Shown here piece by piece: positions 1-11,195 of a stretch of DNA of 64,000 nucleotides. Position numbers and translations under genes: made by a program. This stretch comes from Gongronella butleri. Lineage: Eukaryota; Mucoromycota; Mucoromycetes; Mucorales; Cunninghamellaceae. Position 1 is the stretch's first letter. Every line of letters starts with the position of its first letter. The notes beneath the pieces were generated by a model, which did no database searches, was not told the DNA's origin, and was given only the letters and a program-made list of their open reading frames with translations. The DNA lies in the NCBI GenBank assembly GCA_025201375.1, contig JAIWZP010000002.1, forward strand, positions 186,001 through 250,000, read 5' to 3'.

Positions 1-462
1 GTGCACGCGACCGGGTATTGGTTCACCGACGACACCGCCATGGCCGACGCCGACCAGTGGCGCCCGCCACACACATTGCGCGCATTTCTGCACGCGTCCG
101 CAAAGCCCATTGTGTACATTGGCTTTGGATCGATCCTCGTGCCGGATCCCTTGGCCATGACGCGCGTCATTGTCGATGCCATTGTCGACGCCGGCGTCAA
201 GGCCATCATCTGCAAGGGCTGGTCCGCGCGCGTCCCCGACGACCAAAAAAGCACCAGCGACCACGACGCCCAGCAGCAACAATGCACCGAATTGCTGGAA
301 ATGTATCCCAATCTCATTTATACCATCGATGCCGTCCCACACGACTGGCTGTTTCCACAGGTCCAGGCCGTCATCCACCACGGCGGAGCAGGCACAACCG
401 CAGCAGGCAAGGAGAAAATGTGACAAAGCACGAGAGAGATTTTGCGGACTGACACGGCCCTC

Positions 463-506
<44 letters not shown>

Positions 507-969
507 TATAGGGCTGAGGGCTGGAAAGCCGACCATCATAAAACCCTTTTTTGGTGACCAGCGATTCTGGGGCCAGCGCGTCGAAGAGCTGCAGGTGGGC
601 ATCTGCATGGCCAAGCTGACAAAGGCCAAGCTGACCGAGCACTTGCGCACCGTCACGCGCCAAACGACCATGATTGAGCGTGCCAAGCGCCTGGGCGAGG
701 CCATCCGTGCGGAAAATGGACCAAAGCAGGCCGTAGCTTGTCTGTTTCGTGACATGGCCATTGCGCGCCGCACCACCACGGCTGCTCCTGCTGCCGACGC
801 AGACGCCGCCGACGCACCACCACAGGACAATGCGTCCACGTCATCCACGACGGATGCTCCCGCACCCACGCGCACCAATCTGACACAGGTGCTGTCGTTC
901 CCCGCAGACCTGCTCTCGCTCTACAGCAACGTCACAAAATGGAAACCTAGTCATTTTTTGGAAAAATAA
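1..969 (+). CDS. ATG26: Sterol 3-beta-glucosyltransferase (Atg26/UGT80 type), C-terminal part
   Basis: The window opens inside this gene; the last 287 codons are present in exons 1-406 and 512-969. The enzyme transfers glucose from UDP-glucose to membrane sterols. The GT1 C-terminal domain is clear: ATGYW near the start, IGFGSI, and the nucleotide-sugar site HHGGAGTTAAG continuing across the splice as LRAGKPTIIKPFFGDQRFW. The intron uses a GC donor (GCAAGG at 407) and ends TATAG; GCA-G joined to GG-CTG restores the glycine exactly. After the conserved FRDMAIAR the protein has an Ala/Thr/Asp-rich, probably disordered tail ending SHFLEK. AATAAA overlaps the stop codon. The N-terminal GRAM/PH and acceptor-binding parts lie outside the window. 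The family call is very secure; the exact function of the tail is unknown. Confidence 0.93.
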
Positions 970-2209
970 ATAATAAAATTGTTGGCACCCTTCAAAAAAA
1001 AACCTGCATCGAGGGCCTCCAAAAAATTGTACAATACTGTCGCCGGCAACAAAGCAGTTTGAGCATGCGCAAAAAAAAAACCGAATTTTAGGTGCCCGCA
1101 GAATGGGGGGCTAATTGGGGATATCTGACGCGCTTGGTCGCTGAAAAATGACGCGACTCATCAAAACGGCGTGAATTTGGGATTTGCTTTGGAAATTCGC
1201 ATCGCCCACGCGTTTCCTCGGCACATATTACGTCTCTGATGATTGCTCTTGTGCAGTTTAAATTTTGAATCTCTGGCGCGCTTCATAATTGAGAAGTAGC
1301 GCGTTTCTTTAAAATTTTGGCATCAACTCAACAAAACCGCCTCGCCATCGCGATTTCTCAGTGCATTTAGCATCGCTGATGCCTGTCGGGTTTAATTTGG
1401 AGTCTCTGACCCGCTTGGTCGTCGAAAAACGGCGCGCATCAGGGTAAATCTTCCTTGCCAACCCAAGTATTTGCTGTTTTTTTTTTTTTTTTTTTTGCGA
1501 ATGATACAGCAATCAAAAAAATTGAGTCATATCCATTTTTACTGTTTTAGAACAAAATTGCAAAATGCGCCCTTCATTTCAAAGATTGCCGACTGAAATC
1601 AACTAGAGTTCCTTGGAAAATGATCAAAAAACGGGTCAAAAAACGGCCACGTCACAATGCTTGCAGAGATCACACCGCTAGCTCCAATGGGCAATGATAA
1701 AAAAACGGCCTGTCGCAATTTGAGTTTTTTTTTTTTTTGTCGTACTCTTTTGACGGGCCAGACATTGCGCTTAGCAATCTTTTTTGTCGCACTGCGCAAA
1801 TCGCACGACGCAAGGTGCTCGATTAACAACGGATGCAACAAACGCATTTTCCGAGCAAATTTCATCCTTTTTTTTTTTTTGGAAAAATTGCACTGGAAAA
1901 ATCGATGAAACACGTTGTTTTCTCGACGAGCAAGTGCATCAAGGACCCCAAACTACTTTAACGTCACAAACGAACTGCCGCCATGCGAACCGTCTTTGTG
2001 CCATTGGACCGGCCAATTGAGATTTGGATGATCAGCCAATCAATCTGCGGTTCTGCACGGTTTACAACCCAATCTGCGCGCTTCACAACCGCCAATCTGC
2101 GCGGCCCACGCCCCGCATCAGCAATAATCCGCGCGTACCTAAAATTCACATTGAGCGCGCCCACCAACCTGATTTGCACGCAAGCAATACTGTAATCTTA
2201 GGTTGCATA
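970..2209. other. Intergenic region downstream of ATG26
   Basis: No gene is supported. It is AT-rich with homopolymer T/A runs and short GC-rich islands. It holds a weak tandem repeat (annotated separately) and, at about 2040-2110, three imperfect copies of a ~32 bp unit built on CAATCTGCGCG. Open frames here are short and full of homopolymer-encoded residues. Confidence 0.6.
1100..1445 (+). repeat. Degenerate ~140 bp tandem repeat, three units
   Basis: The phrase TCTCTGACCCGCTTGGTCG, followed by AAAAA and CGCG, occurs near 1121, 1270 and 1401 with mismatches. Spacing is about 130-150 bp. It is noncoding and no similarity to modules A-D was seen. Confidence 0.45.
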
Positions 2210-2960
2210 CTGAAAAATGGCTGTTTCGCGCTGACTTGTTGGAAAAATAACAACAACACAATCCCCAAAGAGCTGCTGCGTGACAAAAGCATCTGTTTTA
2301 CGCGTTTTGATACCGGTATTATTTCAATGCTTGCAGCAGCATGTTACGCAGAATAAAAATACACATCATTTACCTTTTAAACACAAAAAAATCGTGTTTT
2401 TCAGACTTTGTCGGTCTGCTGTGACTCCAGAATTTTTTTTACAGTCTACCTGCCCGCCAATGAAAAATGCATCAAGGCGTAAACTACAGTATGGCTCAAT
2501 GCTCGAAACGGACCCGCCAATTTTTTGGAATTCGAAAATGCCAAAAACCTCCTATTTGTACTATTTTGCATACATCTCGCCATCTGCATAGTCGACCCTG
2601 CTCAAAAATAGTCGCATCGAAATCAACGCAAAATTTGCAACGAAAAAGCTTAAACCCCCAAAGCGCTACAATCACTTTTGAAAAATTCAGGGGTCACTCA
2701 GGGGCCACGCAATTCAATCTCAGAAAATGCCAAATTTGTGAAATTTCGAACTCCGAGTGATCAATGCATCCCAAACAGGTAAATCCGACAATTTGCTATT
2801 GGCTGACAAAATGACAGGTCGCCCCACCTTTAGAAAAAAGCGCAAAGAGTGACGCATGACCGGCGATCGACAGAGAAAAACTGCCTACTTTGGGCAAGTT
2901 TTTTTTTTGCAAAAATTTAAGGTTTGACACTTCCAAATTAAGGTGCATAAATTGCATGGA
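2210..2960 (+). repeat. Module A, copy 1 of the dispersed noncoding family
   Basis: This segment reappears at about 41005-41610 and 62055-62545. Shared anchors include GAAAAATTCAGGGGTCAC, GATCAATGCATCCCAAACAG and ATTTCGAACTCCG, in the same order with ~70-85% identity by eye. There is no long open frame, no terminal inverted repeat and no target duplication that I can see. It is followed directly by module C, as in the 41 kb copy, so A and C probably form one unit. Confidence 0.75.
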
Positions 2961-3009
2961 ATTTTTTTGTATCTTATTTTTTATTTTTTATTTTGCACAA
3001 TTTTGTGCG

Positions 3010-3600
3010 CTGAGTGGGCTGCAGCCCGGTGAAATGACCGATGCAAAAAGGTAAACCCAAAGCTAGCGGGCCGCAAGTTATCCCATTAGGTGCTTTGCAC
3101 CCCTTTGTGTTAGTACTGTAAAACTGGAATAAAAATCACAGGTCAATCTGACCGTTATCGAGCAAAGCGCGATTAAAATATTTGTTGCAAAAATGGATTT
3201 TCTCTGCCAGTTCTGGTCATCCATCGATGAAGCTGGTCTTATTCGATAGAGGTTCAACAGATGCCTTTGACATGTCAAAAGCACGGTTGGTTGTTTTCCC
3301 AGTTGTCGAGAAAATTGAGCTTAAAAATTAATCCAATGTTTGATCGACTTTTGCAAGCGTGCAAAGTTCGTCCATCGGACGCGCAAACAACCAGGAATTG
3401 ACGTGCAAGTGCGTCTCTTTTGTTAGGTGCCATTTTCCCGGCGCCCCGCAAATTATTTTGAGAACCCATTATGGATTCGTGGAAATTGTCAAGATTTTGG
3501 ATTCATTTGCACAATGACTCGGGTGGACTCCTGGTTTGAACGTTTTTTTCAAAAAGAGACACGTCGATATCACATAGTGTGTAGCTTTTGGGCGACACAG
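3010..3600 (+). repeat. Module C, copy 1
   Basis: It aligns by eye with 5425-6060 and 41690-42290. Anchors are CCCATTAGGTGCTTTGCA, GGATTTTCTCTGCCAG, TTGATCGACTTTTGCAAGC and GGACTCCTGGTTTGA. The bridge between A and C (ACCGATGCAAAAAGG, AAACCCAAAGCTAG) is also shared with the 41 kb copy. Noncoding. Confidence 0.72.
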
Positions 3601-4724
3601 TCATGATGATTTGTGGTGTTTTATTCTGCGTTTGTGAAAATGTCGATATTTCGAATTCATATGGACTACGACCTAGCCAACTTTTGACTTGCAATGTCTT
3701 GGTAAACAAGGTGTGGCGAAATAGTCAGTGAGCAAAGGAATGGCGGCAATCGAATCATGATTTGTGTTGGTCATCCTTGGATTTGTGACAATTCTTGAAA
3801 ACGTGCATACCACGAAAACGGCCCAATCAACCTCTGGTTTTTTAATTTTTTCTTCAAAGAGAGATGCTGAAATAGTCAAATGGCAAAGTTTGGCGATGAT
3901 TGATGCATGACTTTACTGCGAAATGATTTTTACAAAAACGCGCTACAGCCAAATTTTCAGCAATGTCGTGCTTCCCGACAAACCGCATGGTTGACCTTTG
4001 ATTTTTTATTTTTTTCTGAGAAGAGAGGGGCAACATCCACTACATGTAAAAGTTTCGTGGAGCTGCGATGAGTCCTTACTTGGTGACGAATTTTTTTTCA
4101 AAGTTAGAAAAAAAAAGGTGGGTCAGGTCAAAATGCATCTGGAGGGTCCCTCGCTTTGAGAGGCCCAGGTCTCTCAAATCCGTTTGGCAACCTACACATT
4201 AGACATCTGAGAGTCATGTCATTGTATGCATTGATCCCGTCTTTCTAAGCAAATCTGCAATAAAAATCAAGGGTCGATCGAGCCGTTCTCGAGGAATGAG
4301 CGATCAAAGCTTAATTTAAAAAATTGGCATTTCGCCATCAGTTTTAGTCGCACGCTGGTGAAACTAGATTCATCCGACAGAGAATCAAATTCTGCATCTT
4401 TGGTCACCGCAGCACACCGTCCTTTTTCTTGTCCATTGCCGAGAAAAATGAAGCTGAAATGTTTGATTGGGCGTTGCAAATGTACAAATATTATGCATCA
4501 GCTTTGCGCGGCAGAGAGAAAATGACGCTCATGCGTGTTTCTTGCCACTTGTATGAATTTTAGCGTAATCGAATAACAACTTGACGTGTCAGAGACAAAA
4601 TTGTGAATTTACGGGGAAATGTCGATTTTCTCGTCAACAGCCAGATCAATCCTCCGTTTTTATTTTTGTTCTGAAAAGAGAGAGACCAAAATGCCTACGT
4701 GTCAAAGTTTTGTGCAACTGAGAG
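3600..4724 (+). repeat. Module M: degenerate ~150-170 bp monomers
   Basis: A phrase of the form TCAACCTCTGGTTTTT, then AATT, then a CTGAGAAGAGAGAGG-like stretch, then ATGGCAAAGTTT, recurs near 3830, 3990 and 4650, and again near 16520 and 16680. Spacing is about 150-170 bp where adjacent. Monomers are strongly diverged from one another. The block joins C on its left to D on its right. Confidence 0.55.
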
Positions 4725-5424
4725 CACCCGATGGTGCCCCATGTCGAATTGAAAAAAGCACGATTTTCCAAGGGATACAGTCGCGAACTTTAAACCGGTG
4801 AAAAGTAGGTTCTTGGATCGCCGCGACATTCAACCACATGGTAGAATGCATCCATTTACCAATGCCAATGCAATAAAACCCAGGGCCCCATTGACCGGTT
4901 TTCGCGTAAAATGTACAGTAAGTCGCTTCGTATTTTCGACACAAGGCTATCTCGACCAAGACTGGCTGCAGATCCTCAAAACACGGCTCAAAAGAAAGAG
5001 CGCAAGCTGTTGCGTAGGTACGTGGCCATCAATGATCACTTTCAAAAACGAGTTCCAGACAGAATCGATGTGAACAGTCTGTTTGCCGAATAACTCGGAA
5101 GCGTGAAAAACCGCGTGAGACATTGAATCAAGTGCGCCTGTTTCATATCAAACACATACCCCTGGGGTCTCTGTTGCTAGTGAACGCGTCGGCGCGGCTC
5201 CAAGGACGCGCTCCGGTATGCCATTCGTTGGCAAAGTTTATTCTAAATCATGGATTGCTTGCAATCCAGCAGGTCAACCTCACTCTATTTTGGCATGTTT
5301 CGTGGTTTCTCGCTGCGCTGCCTCTTTGTGTGCCAGTTTGGAGGAAATCTGGAGATCCTTTTTTTCGGTTTTGATTTTGGAGCTCTGAGATGGCCATTTT
5401 TTGATTTGCGCTTGACGCGTCTCC
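4725..5424 (+). repeat. Module D, copy 1
   Basis: It matches blocks at about 16740-17400, 31020-31745 and 55325-56045. Shared features are a GATCGCCACGCCATTCAAC-like core followed by a CATGG, GTGTCTCTTGCTAGTG, a run reading TTTCGTGGTTTCTC, AAATCTGGAGATCC and a TTGATTTGCG end. It abuts module C copy 2 without a gap. No coding potential beyond chance frames. Confidence 0.75.
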
Positions 5425-6060
5425 AGCGCGCTGCAAGTCATCCCGTTAGATGCTTTGCCCCCCTGTTTGTTAGTAAATCTGGAGTAAAAATCGCACGTCG
5501 ACTAGATCGTTGTCTAGCAAATCCCCATTTCAAATTTTGCTGAAAAAGTGAGTTTTCTCTGCCAGTTTCGGTCCTCCGCCGGTGAAACTGGTCTCATTCG
5601 CAAGAGCTTCAGCAGCGGCAATTGACGCGGTAATAGCATCGTTGATCGTTTTTCCCATTGTCGAGATAATCAACTTTGAAAGTTGATCCAGTGTTTGATC
5701 GACTTTTGCAAGCGTGCAAAGTTCGTCCATCACGTTAACAAACAATTAGAAATGGCACGCGAGTGCGTCTCTTTCGATCGGTGCCATTTTCACCGCGATC
5801 CACAAAATATTTTTGAGAGATCGTGCTGGATTTGTGGAAATGTCAAGAATTTGGATGCATCTGCATGACGACCCCGTCGACTCCTGGTTTGAGCGCCTTT
5901 TTCAAAAAGTGACGCGTCGATATACAGTAGCCTATTGTGAAGCTTTTGTGGGATCTAACAAGCATGATTTAGCGTCTTTAATGCTGTATTTGCAAAAATG
6001 TCGACATTTGATGTTCATCTGCACAACGATCCAACCTCTGGTTATTAACGTCTTGTTGAG
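5425..6060 (+). repeat. Module C, copy 2
   Basis: This is the same sequence as 3010-3600 and 41690-42290: CCCGTTAGATGCTTTGCC, TTTTCTCTGCCAG, TTGATCGACTTTTGCAAGC and GACTCCTGGTTTGAGC in the same order. Here it follows D rather than A, so the modules can be rearranged or the D copy was inserted between C-containing units. Confidence 0.7.
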
Positions 6061-6760
6061 TCAAGGCGCGGTGAAAGGGTCAGAGGGCAAAGGTCGGGAG
6101 GCAATTTCTGTGGACCATGAGTTGTTTTGGCCACTTCGCCAGATATGAAGTTTAAAATCGGGCCAAATCCACGCAATTCGTGTGCTGAGTCGGCAAATGC
6201 CAAAAAGTCTTTTTGAAGGGTTCAGCTAGATTCACTGTTCTGATCAAATGGTCTTTTTATGAGCACCATTCTATCGATTATCAATTGATCACCGTGAAAT
6301 CGGCGTGAAATCGGCGTGAAATCGAGTGCGCTCGATGCTGCGGCAGCGACTTGCCGCCGCTTTTGTCACGCCAATATGCTTGCTGCCGAGCAAATCGGTT
6401 GATCCACCGTTTGCGCCCGCATCGGCCAACAGGCGAAAAAAAAAATCGCAATTTGGCAATGTTGAGCTAAAGGTTCAATTTTCCTGACAACGACGCCAGC
6501 GTGCAAGCCTGGTCGATCCCCTTTTAAGACGTACGTCGCTCTGTGACGATTCTCTCATAAAGCATCGATTTTGCTTTGCTCACGTACATAAAAAGGAGAA
6601 GGTCCGTCGTAAAATATCGGAAAAGAGAGCACACTGCAAACAAGGCGGTTTAGCACGGCGTCTGTGGGGGACATCTTTTTATGCCAAAGAAAGAAAAAGA
6701 AAAGAAAAAAAGATTAGCCACGACACTCTGACGTGTGTCGCAGCTCTGACGTGTTGCTGT

Positions 6761-6796
<36 letters not shown>

Positions 6797-7077
6797 GGGT
6801 GTGCGGGACGTGGGGAAAAAAAAGGGGGGTGCACCAATTGGGGTAATCGATCAGGCAGCGCCCAGCTGAACACCAAGGGCTCAATGCCATTTGTCACAAC
6901 AATCGCGGCGATTGGTCAATGGCGGGGGGCAGGCACCTGAAGATGAAAGTTTTAAAAATTCACAAAAACAGTTACTAAGGCATATCACATTTCAGCTTCC
7001 GAGGCGTCAAAAAGGAGCGTGGGGTAGAAAAAAGTCGTCCTTTTTTTCTTTTTTCTTTTTCTTAAAAGCTTTTTACG
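6061..7077. other. Intergenic region and CAT2 upstream region
   Basis: No gene is seen. It contains three direct copies of CGGCGTGAAAT at about 6290-6325, an A run of 31 bases at 6763-6793, and an inverted CCAAT box (ATTGGTCAATGG) near 6911-6922 that could serve CAT2. The pyrimidine-rich stretch just before 7078 resembles the leaders of other genes in the window. Confidence 0.55.
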
Positions 7078-9077
7078 ATGGCACCCAAGGTAAAGAACAA
7101 GAGAGGGCACGGGTTGCCCGCTCTATTTTTTTTTAAAAAAGAGTAAGAGCTTATGCTGCTGTATCTTTTTCTTTCTCTCCAACAAAAAAGACTCCTGTTG
7201 ATCCCACTGCTGCTGGCCCTATGCTTGCGTACCAGCGCAACCTGCCCAAATTGCCCGTGCCCGGTCTTGAGCGCACGCTGGCCTTGTATCTCAAGACGCT
7301 GCAGCCCGTGTTGTCTGCGGAAAAGTACAAGGAAGCGGAAGCGCAGGTCAAGGAGTTTCTCCAGCCTGGCGGTCTTGGTCTTGAGCTGCAAAAGCGCCTG
7401 GAAACGCGTGCTGCCGATAGCAACATTGTGAATTGGATGGAGGATTGGTGGTTGGACCAGGCGTACATGGGCTACCGTGACTCGGTCGTCATCAATGTCA
7501 GCTACTTTTTCGCTTACAAGGATGACAAGCAGCGCAAGCGCCCTACGCAGCGTGCCGCCGCCATCACCACGGCCGCCCTGGCTTTTAAAAAGCAAGTCGT
7601 CGAGTAAGTTTTTGTCCATCCTTCTCCTATTTTTTTTCCATTTCCTAACGCTTGTTTTATTTTTAGCAAGACGCTCGAAGTCGAATACGCCAAGGGCGAG
7701 CCCCTGTGCATGGACTCGTACAAGTACATGTTCAACAACTGCCGCATTCCCCAAAAGCCGTCGGACATTGAGGTTGGGTTTGATCCTGCCGTCAACACGC
7801 ACATCATTGTGATTCGCAAGAATCGCTTCTTCTTTGTGGATGTGGTGCACCAAGGCCAACAATTGTCGACTGCCGAGCTCGAGGCGCAATTCGACCAGGT
7901 GGTCAAGCTCGCGGGCCAAGACAAGGGTCTGCCCATTGGTGTGCTCACGGCCGACAACCGCGACAATTGGACGGATGCGCGTGCTGCGCTCTTGACGGCC
8001 AGCCCCGAGAACAAGACGGCGCTGGAGCTGATTGAATCGTCCAGCTTTGTCGTGTGTCTCGACGACACGGCGCCCGCCACGCGTGACGAGTTGTCGCGCG
8101 CCTGCTGGCACGGCGACGGCCGCAATCGCTTCTTTGACAAGCCCCTTCAATTCATTGTCTTTGAGAATGGCAAGGCCGGCTTCATGGGCGAGCATTCGTG
8201 CATGGACGGTATGGTGACGTGCCGCCTCAACAACTTTATTTGCGACTCGCTCGCCAAGAATACCATTGACCACGGTCGTGCGTCGGTGCGCACGGGTCTT
8301 GCTCAGCCCAAGGAGGTGCAATTGGTCGTGGATGTTGCTGTGCAGCGCTTTTTGAACCGTGCGGAAAAGAACTTTGACGAGGCCATTGCCAACCACGAAC
8401 TGACGGTGCTCGCCTACACGGGCACCGGCAAGAGCCAGATCAAAAAGTTCAAGTCGTCGCCCGACGCGTACGCGCAAATGGTGATTCAATTGGCTTATTA
8501 CAAGATGTTTGGCACGTTGCGCCCCACGTACGAGGCCGGCATGACACGCAAGTTCCAACGTGGCCGTACCGAGACGTGCCGCACCGTGTCCAACGAGGCG
8601 CTTGCGTGGGTCAAGGCCATGGAGGACCCTCACGCCGCCAATGCCGATAAGATTGCCTTGTTCCGCACCGCGCTAAAGCAACAGGGCGCTTACATGGGCC
8701 AGGCCACCCAGGCGCATGGTGTGGATCGCCATCTCTTTGGTCTCAAGAACAGCCTGCGCCCTGGTGAGCCCGTCCCTAGCCTGTTTAGCGCAGATACCTT
8801 TGGCTACGCGTCCCATTGGTTCCTGTCCACGTCGCAGCTGTCCTCGGAATACTTTGACGGCTATGGCTGGGGCCAGGTCGTCCCCGACGGCTTTGGCATC
8901 GCCTACATGGTCAACAATAACGTGCTCCAATTCAATGTCGCCTCTGTCAAGGATTTGACCATCGATGGCAAGAAATACGTCAATGGCACATATCACTTTA
9001 AGCAAGCACTTGAAGATGCCGCCAATGACCTGCGCGACGTCTTGCTTACCGAGGCCCCTGCCCAGGCCAAGCTGTAA
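7078..9077 (+). CDS. CAT2: Carnitine O-acetyltransferase, peroxisomal form (PTS1)
   Basis: Exons 7078-7089, 7191-7603 and 7667-9077 give 611 residues, the usual length. It exchanges acetyl groups between acetyl-CoA and carnitine so that peroxisomal acetyl units can leave the organelle. The N-terminal family motif reads YQRNLPKLPVPGLERTL. The catalytic histidine is in GEHSCMDG (His ~318). The CoA/carnitine region includes YTGTGKSQIKKFKSSPDAY and YEAGMTRKFQRGRTETCR. The C-terminus is AKL, a consensus peroxisomal signal, as in yeast Cat2. Exon 1 codes only MAPK; phase-0 splicing then gives TPVDPTAAGPMLAYQR. No mitochondrial presequence is visible in frame. Intron 2 has a CTAAC branch site near 7645. 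Tandem AATAAA follows the stop at 9079-9089. Confidence 0.95.
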
Positions 9078-9357
9078 AAATAAAATAAAAAGATCCTCCA
9101 TCCCCTTTTTAGATTTCTCCTTTATAAAAGATTCAATTTTGCCTCCTTTTTATTCTTTTGTGTGTGTCGTGATTGCCAATCGACCAGCAAGCGCGTGTCA
9201 TGTGACACAAAAAAGGTGGCACAAAAAGGGCTAGAAAAATCATAAAGGAACACACCCACCCCCCCAAAAAAGGGCCTCCAAAAGGAGGGCCCCGCTCATT
9301 TTTTTTCGCCGTCTTTTTTTCTTTCTTTTACTGCTCTCTCTCTCTTTTTCATATTCC

Positions 9358-10736
9358 ATGGCCTTTAAAAACAAGCAAAGGGAGAAGCACGGCCACCTTT
9401 TTGGCGATGGTAAGTTTCATTTTTATTGTTTTGAGTGTACTTTTTCTTGTTTCGTCTCACCTTTGTGGTTTGAATAGACCCTTTGAGTGCGTCATCCACG
9501 TCGGAGCCGACAGTGTCCTCATCACGGCGCAAAGACTTTCCTTTTGACCCATTATCTGCGTCGAGTTCGCGCAGCTCGAGTCCGAATGGCAGCATTTTTG
9601 GCAACATTGACGTGAGCAAGCTTGGCAGTGGCAAGCGAGCGACTCGATCGAGTTTCCGACTGGCTGGTCAGGATGACGATGATCAGGATGCGTTGTTTGG
9701 TGCCAAGCCTGCTTCGTCCACGTCGTCTCTTGCGCCTCGCGGCTCACCCAAGCCGGTCCACGCGTCCCCGAGCTCACCACCGCCTCCGCCTGCTGCATCT
9801 GCACCTGCTGCACGCAGCACGGTGCCATCTGTGCCATCTGTGCCAAAATCGCGGTCGCCAACGATGCATTCGCCTCCGCCACCCACCCAAACCCAACCAT
9901 CGCCAAGCACCAGCCAGCGCCGCCCCCCTCCGCCGCCTCCACCACCCACGCGACGCGCATTTTCGCCATCCACGTCCACGTCGTCGTCGTCGTCATTGCT
10001 TGCACCGTCCCCGTCGCTATCAACGTCGTCTGTTCCACAGACCATGGCGTCGCCAACGTCCCCACCACCACCACCACCGCCACGCACGCATAAAAAGCAT
10101 TTGCAATCGCTTTATCCCAAGGACGGCGCGTCGCCAACGACCATTTCGCCTCCAATGGACCCAATTCCCATTGCATCCGATCCATTGGACGATCAACGGC
10201 TGTTAGCGCGACAAAAGGCGGCCATGATGGAGGATGAGGCCACCCGCGCCTTTGCCTTGGATCCGTCGGCTCTGTTGCATCAATCATCGGCAACCGCAGC
10301 CATCCATGCCGACGACAATGACCAGCTCGCGCCACGATTCGACGAATTATCGCTAAGAGACCAACAGACGCCCACGGCCAGTGTGTCAAACCACTCGACC
10401 AACAAAAGCCTGACCGATGAGGACGATCCATGGCAACCCATTGTCACCCCAACGGCAAGCACACCGCTCGAAAAGTACAATCACATTGCCCCCGCCAAAC
10501 AACGCGCGTTTGCTGACCTGATTGCCAATTGGCACGGCACAGATGGCCCTGCCGCCGCGAAACCTGCCGCCCAAGAGGATGATCCCGCTCAATTCTTCGA
10601 GGCCGTGGCCAGTGAGCAGCGTGATATCGGCTTTGCAGGCATCCAAGGTCATGCACCCATACAGCCATCGTCCAGTGCATCGACTTGTTCCATGTGGCAA
10701 CAGGATCAACTCTTGGAATCTAATCCCTGGTCATGA
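9358..10736 (+). CDS. Proline/serine-rich protein of unknown function
   Basis: Exons 9358-9409 and 9478-10736 give 436 residues. I do not recognise the family. The N-terminus is MAFKNKQREKHGHLFGD, with a second LFG later (DALFGAKP). Residues ~85-225 are low complexity, with three polyproline blocks (PPPPP, PPPPPPPP, PPPPPPP) that could bind SH3, WW or EVH1 domains. The C-terminal third is better structured: RLLARQKAAMMEDEATRAF, then PLEKYNHIAPAKQRAFADL and ending LLESNPWS. No membrane segment or signal peptide is seen. The real start is supported by the GTAAGT donor after GGCGATG and the in-phase join GAC-CCT. Transcription converges with the bHLH gene. A scaffold or cortical adaptor role is only a guess. 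Confidence 0.8.
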
Positions 10737-11195
10737 TTTGGCGATTCCTGCCTGGCACGCACTATATACCTAGTTTTTCTTTTTCTCCCTTTTAGCGTGC
10801 CATTGTACAAGGACGTTGAAATGAAGCGGCGCGTTGCAGCTCGGATGGACTTTTTTTGCACGCGGCCACCATCCCACACTCATTTTTCTCGTAGATCCAT
10901 TCCTCTCTTTCAATTCGTAGAAAATAATAAAAAAAAAAATAAAAACCAGCGACATGGCTTTATTGGGATGTGGATTTAAAAAAAAAAGGGTTTCAGGACA
11001 AGCAAACAAACCCAAGGGGGGCGAATGTTTGCAATGATGACCAAAAATAGGAATGGGGTGGAGTGAAAAGGGTGTTTTCAGGGGGGGAATGAAATGGTAA
11101 AAAGATGACAAGGGGGGGAAATTATGGCGCGCTTGCCGATTTGCGACGCGCTTTGTTTGGGAGGGGGAGGGGCAATTGGGGGGGGGGCTCCCCAT
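10737..11195. other. Convergent 3' intergenic region
   Basis: This lies between the proline-rich gene (+) and the bHLH gene (-). It has several G runs, an A-rich stretch and a TTTATT at 10959-10964 that reads as AATAAA for the bHLH gene. No gene is seen. Confidence 0.6.

Noticed and set aside
318..878. Minus-strand frame with a poly-Lys stretch across the ATG26 intron
   Set aside because: The lysine run is the intron's T tract read in reverse; the frame ignores the splice.
7153..7431. Hydrophobic alternative N-terminus overlapping CAT2 exon 2
   Set aside because: It is out of frame with CAT2 and would not give a targeting peptide on the enzyme.
7062..8633. Long open frame (about 520 codons) antisense to CAT2
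   Set aside because: It is the complement of a clear CAT2 exon and crosses the CAT2 introns and start; its protein shows no domain, and strong third-position bias explains the lack of stops.
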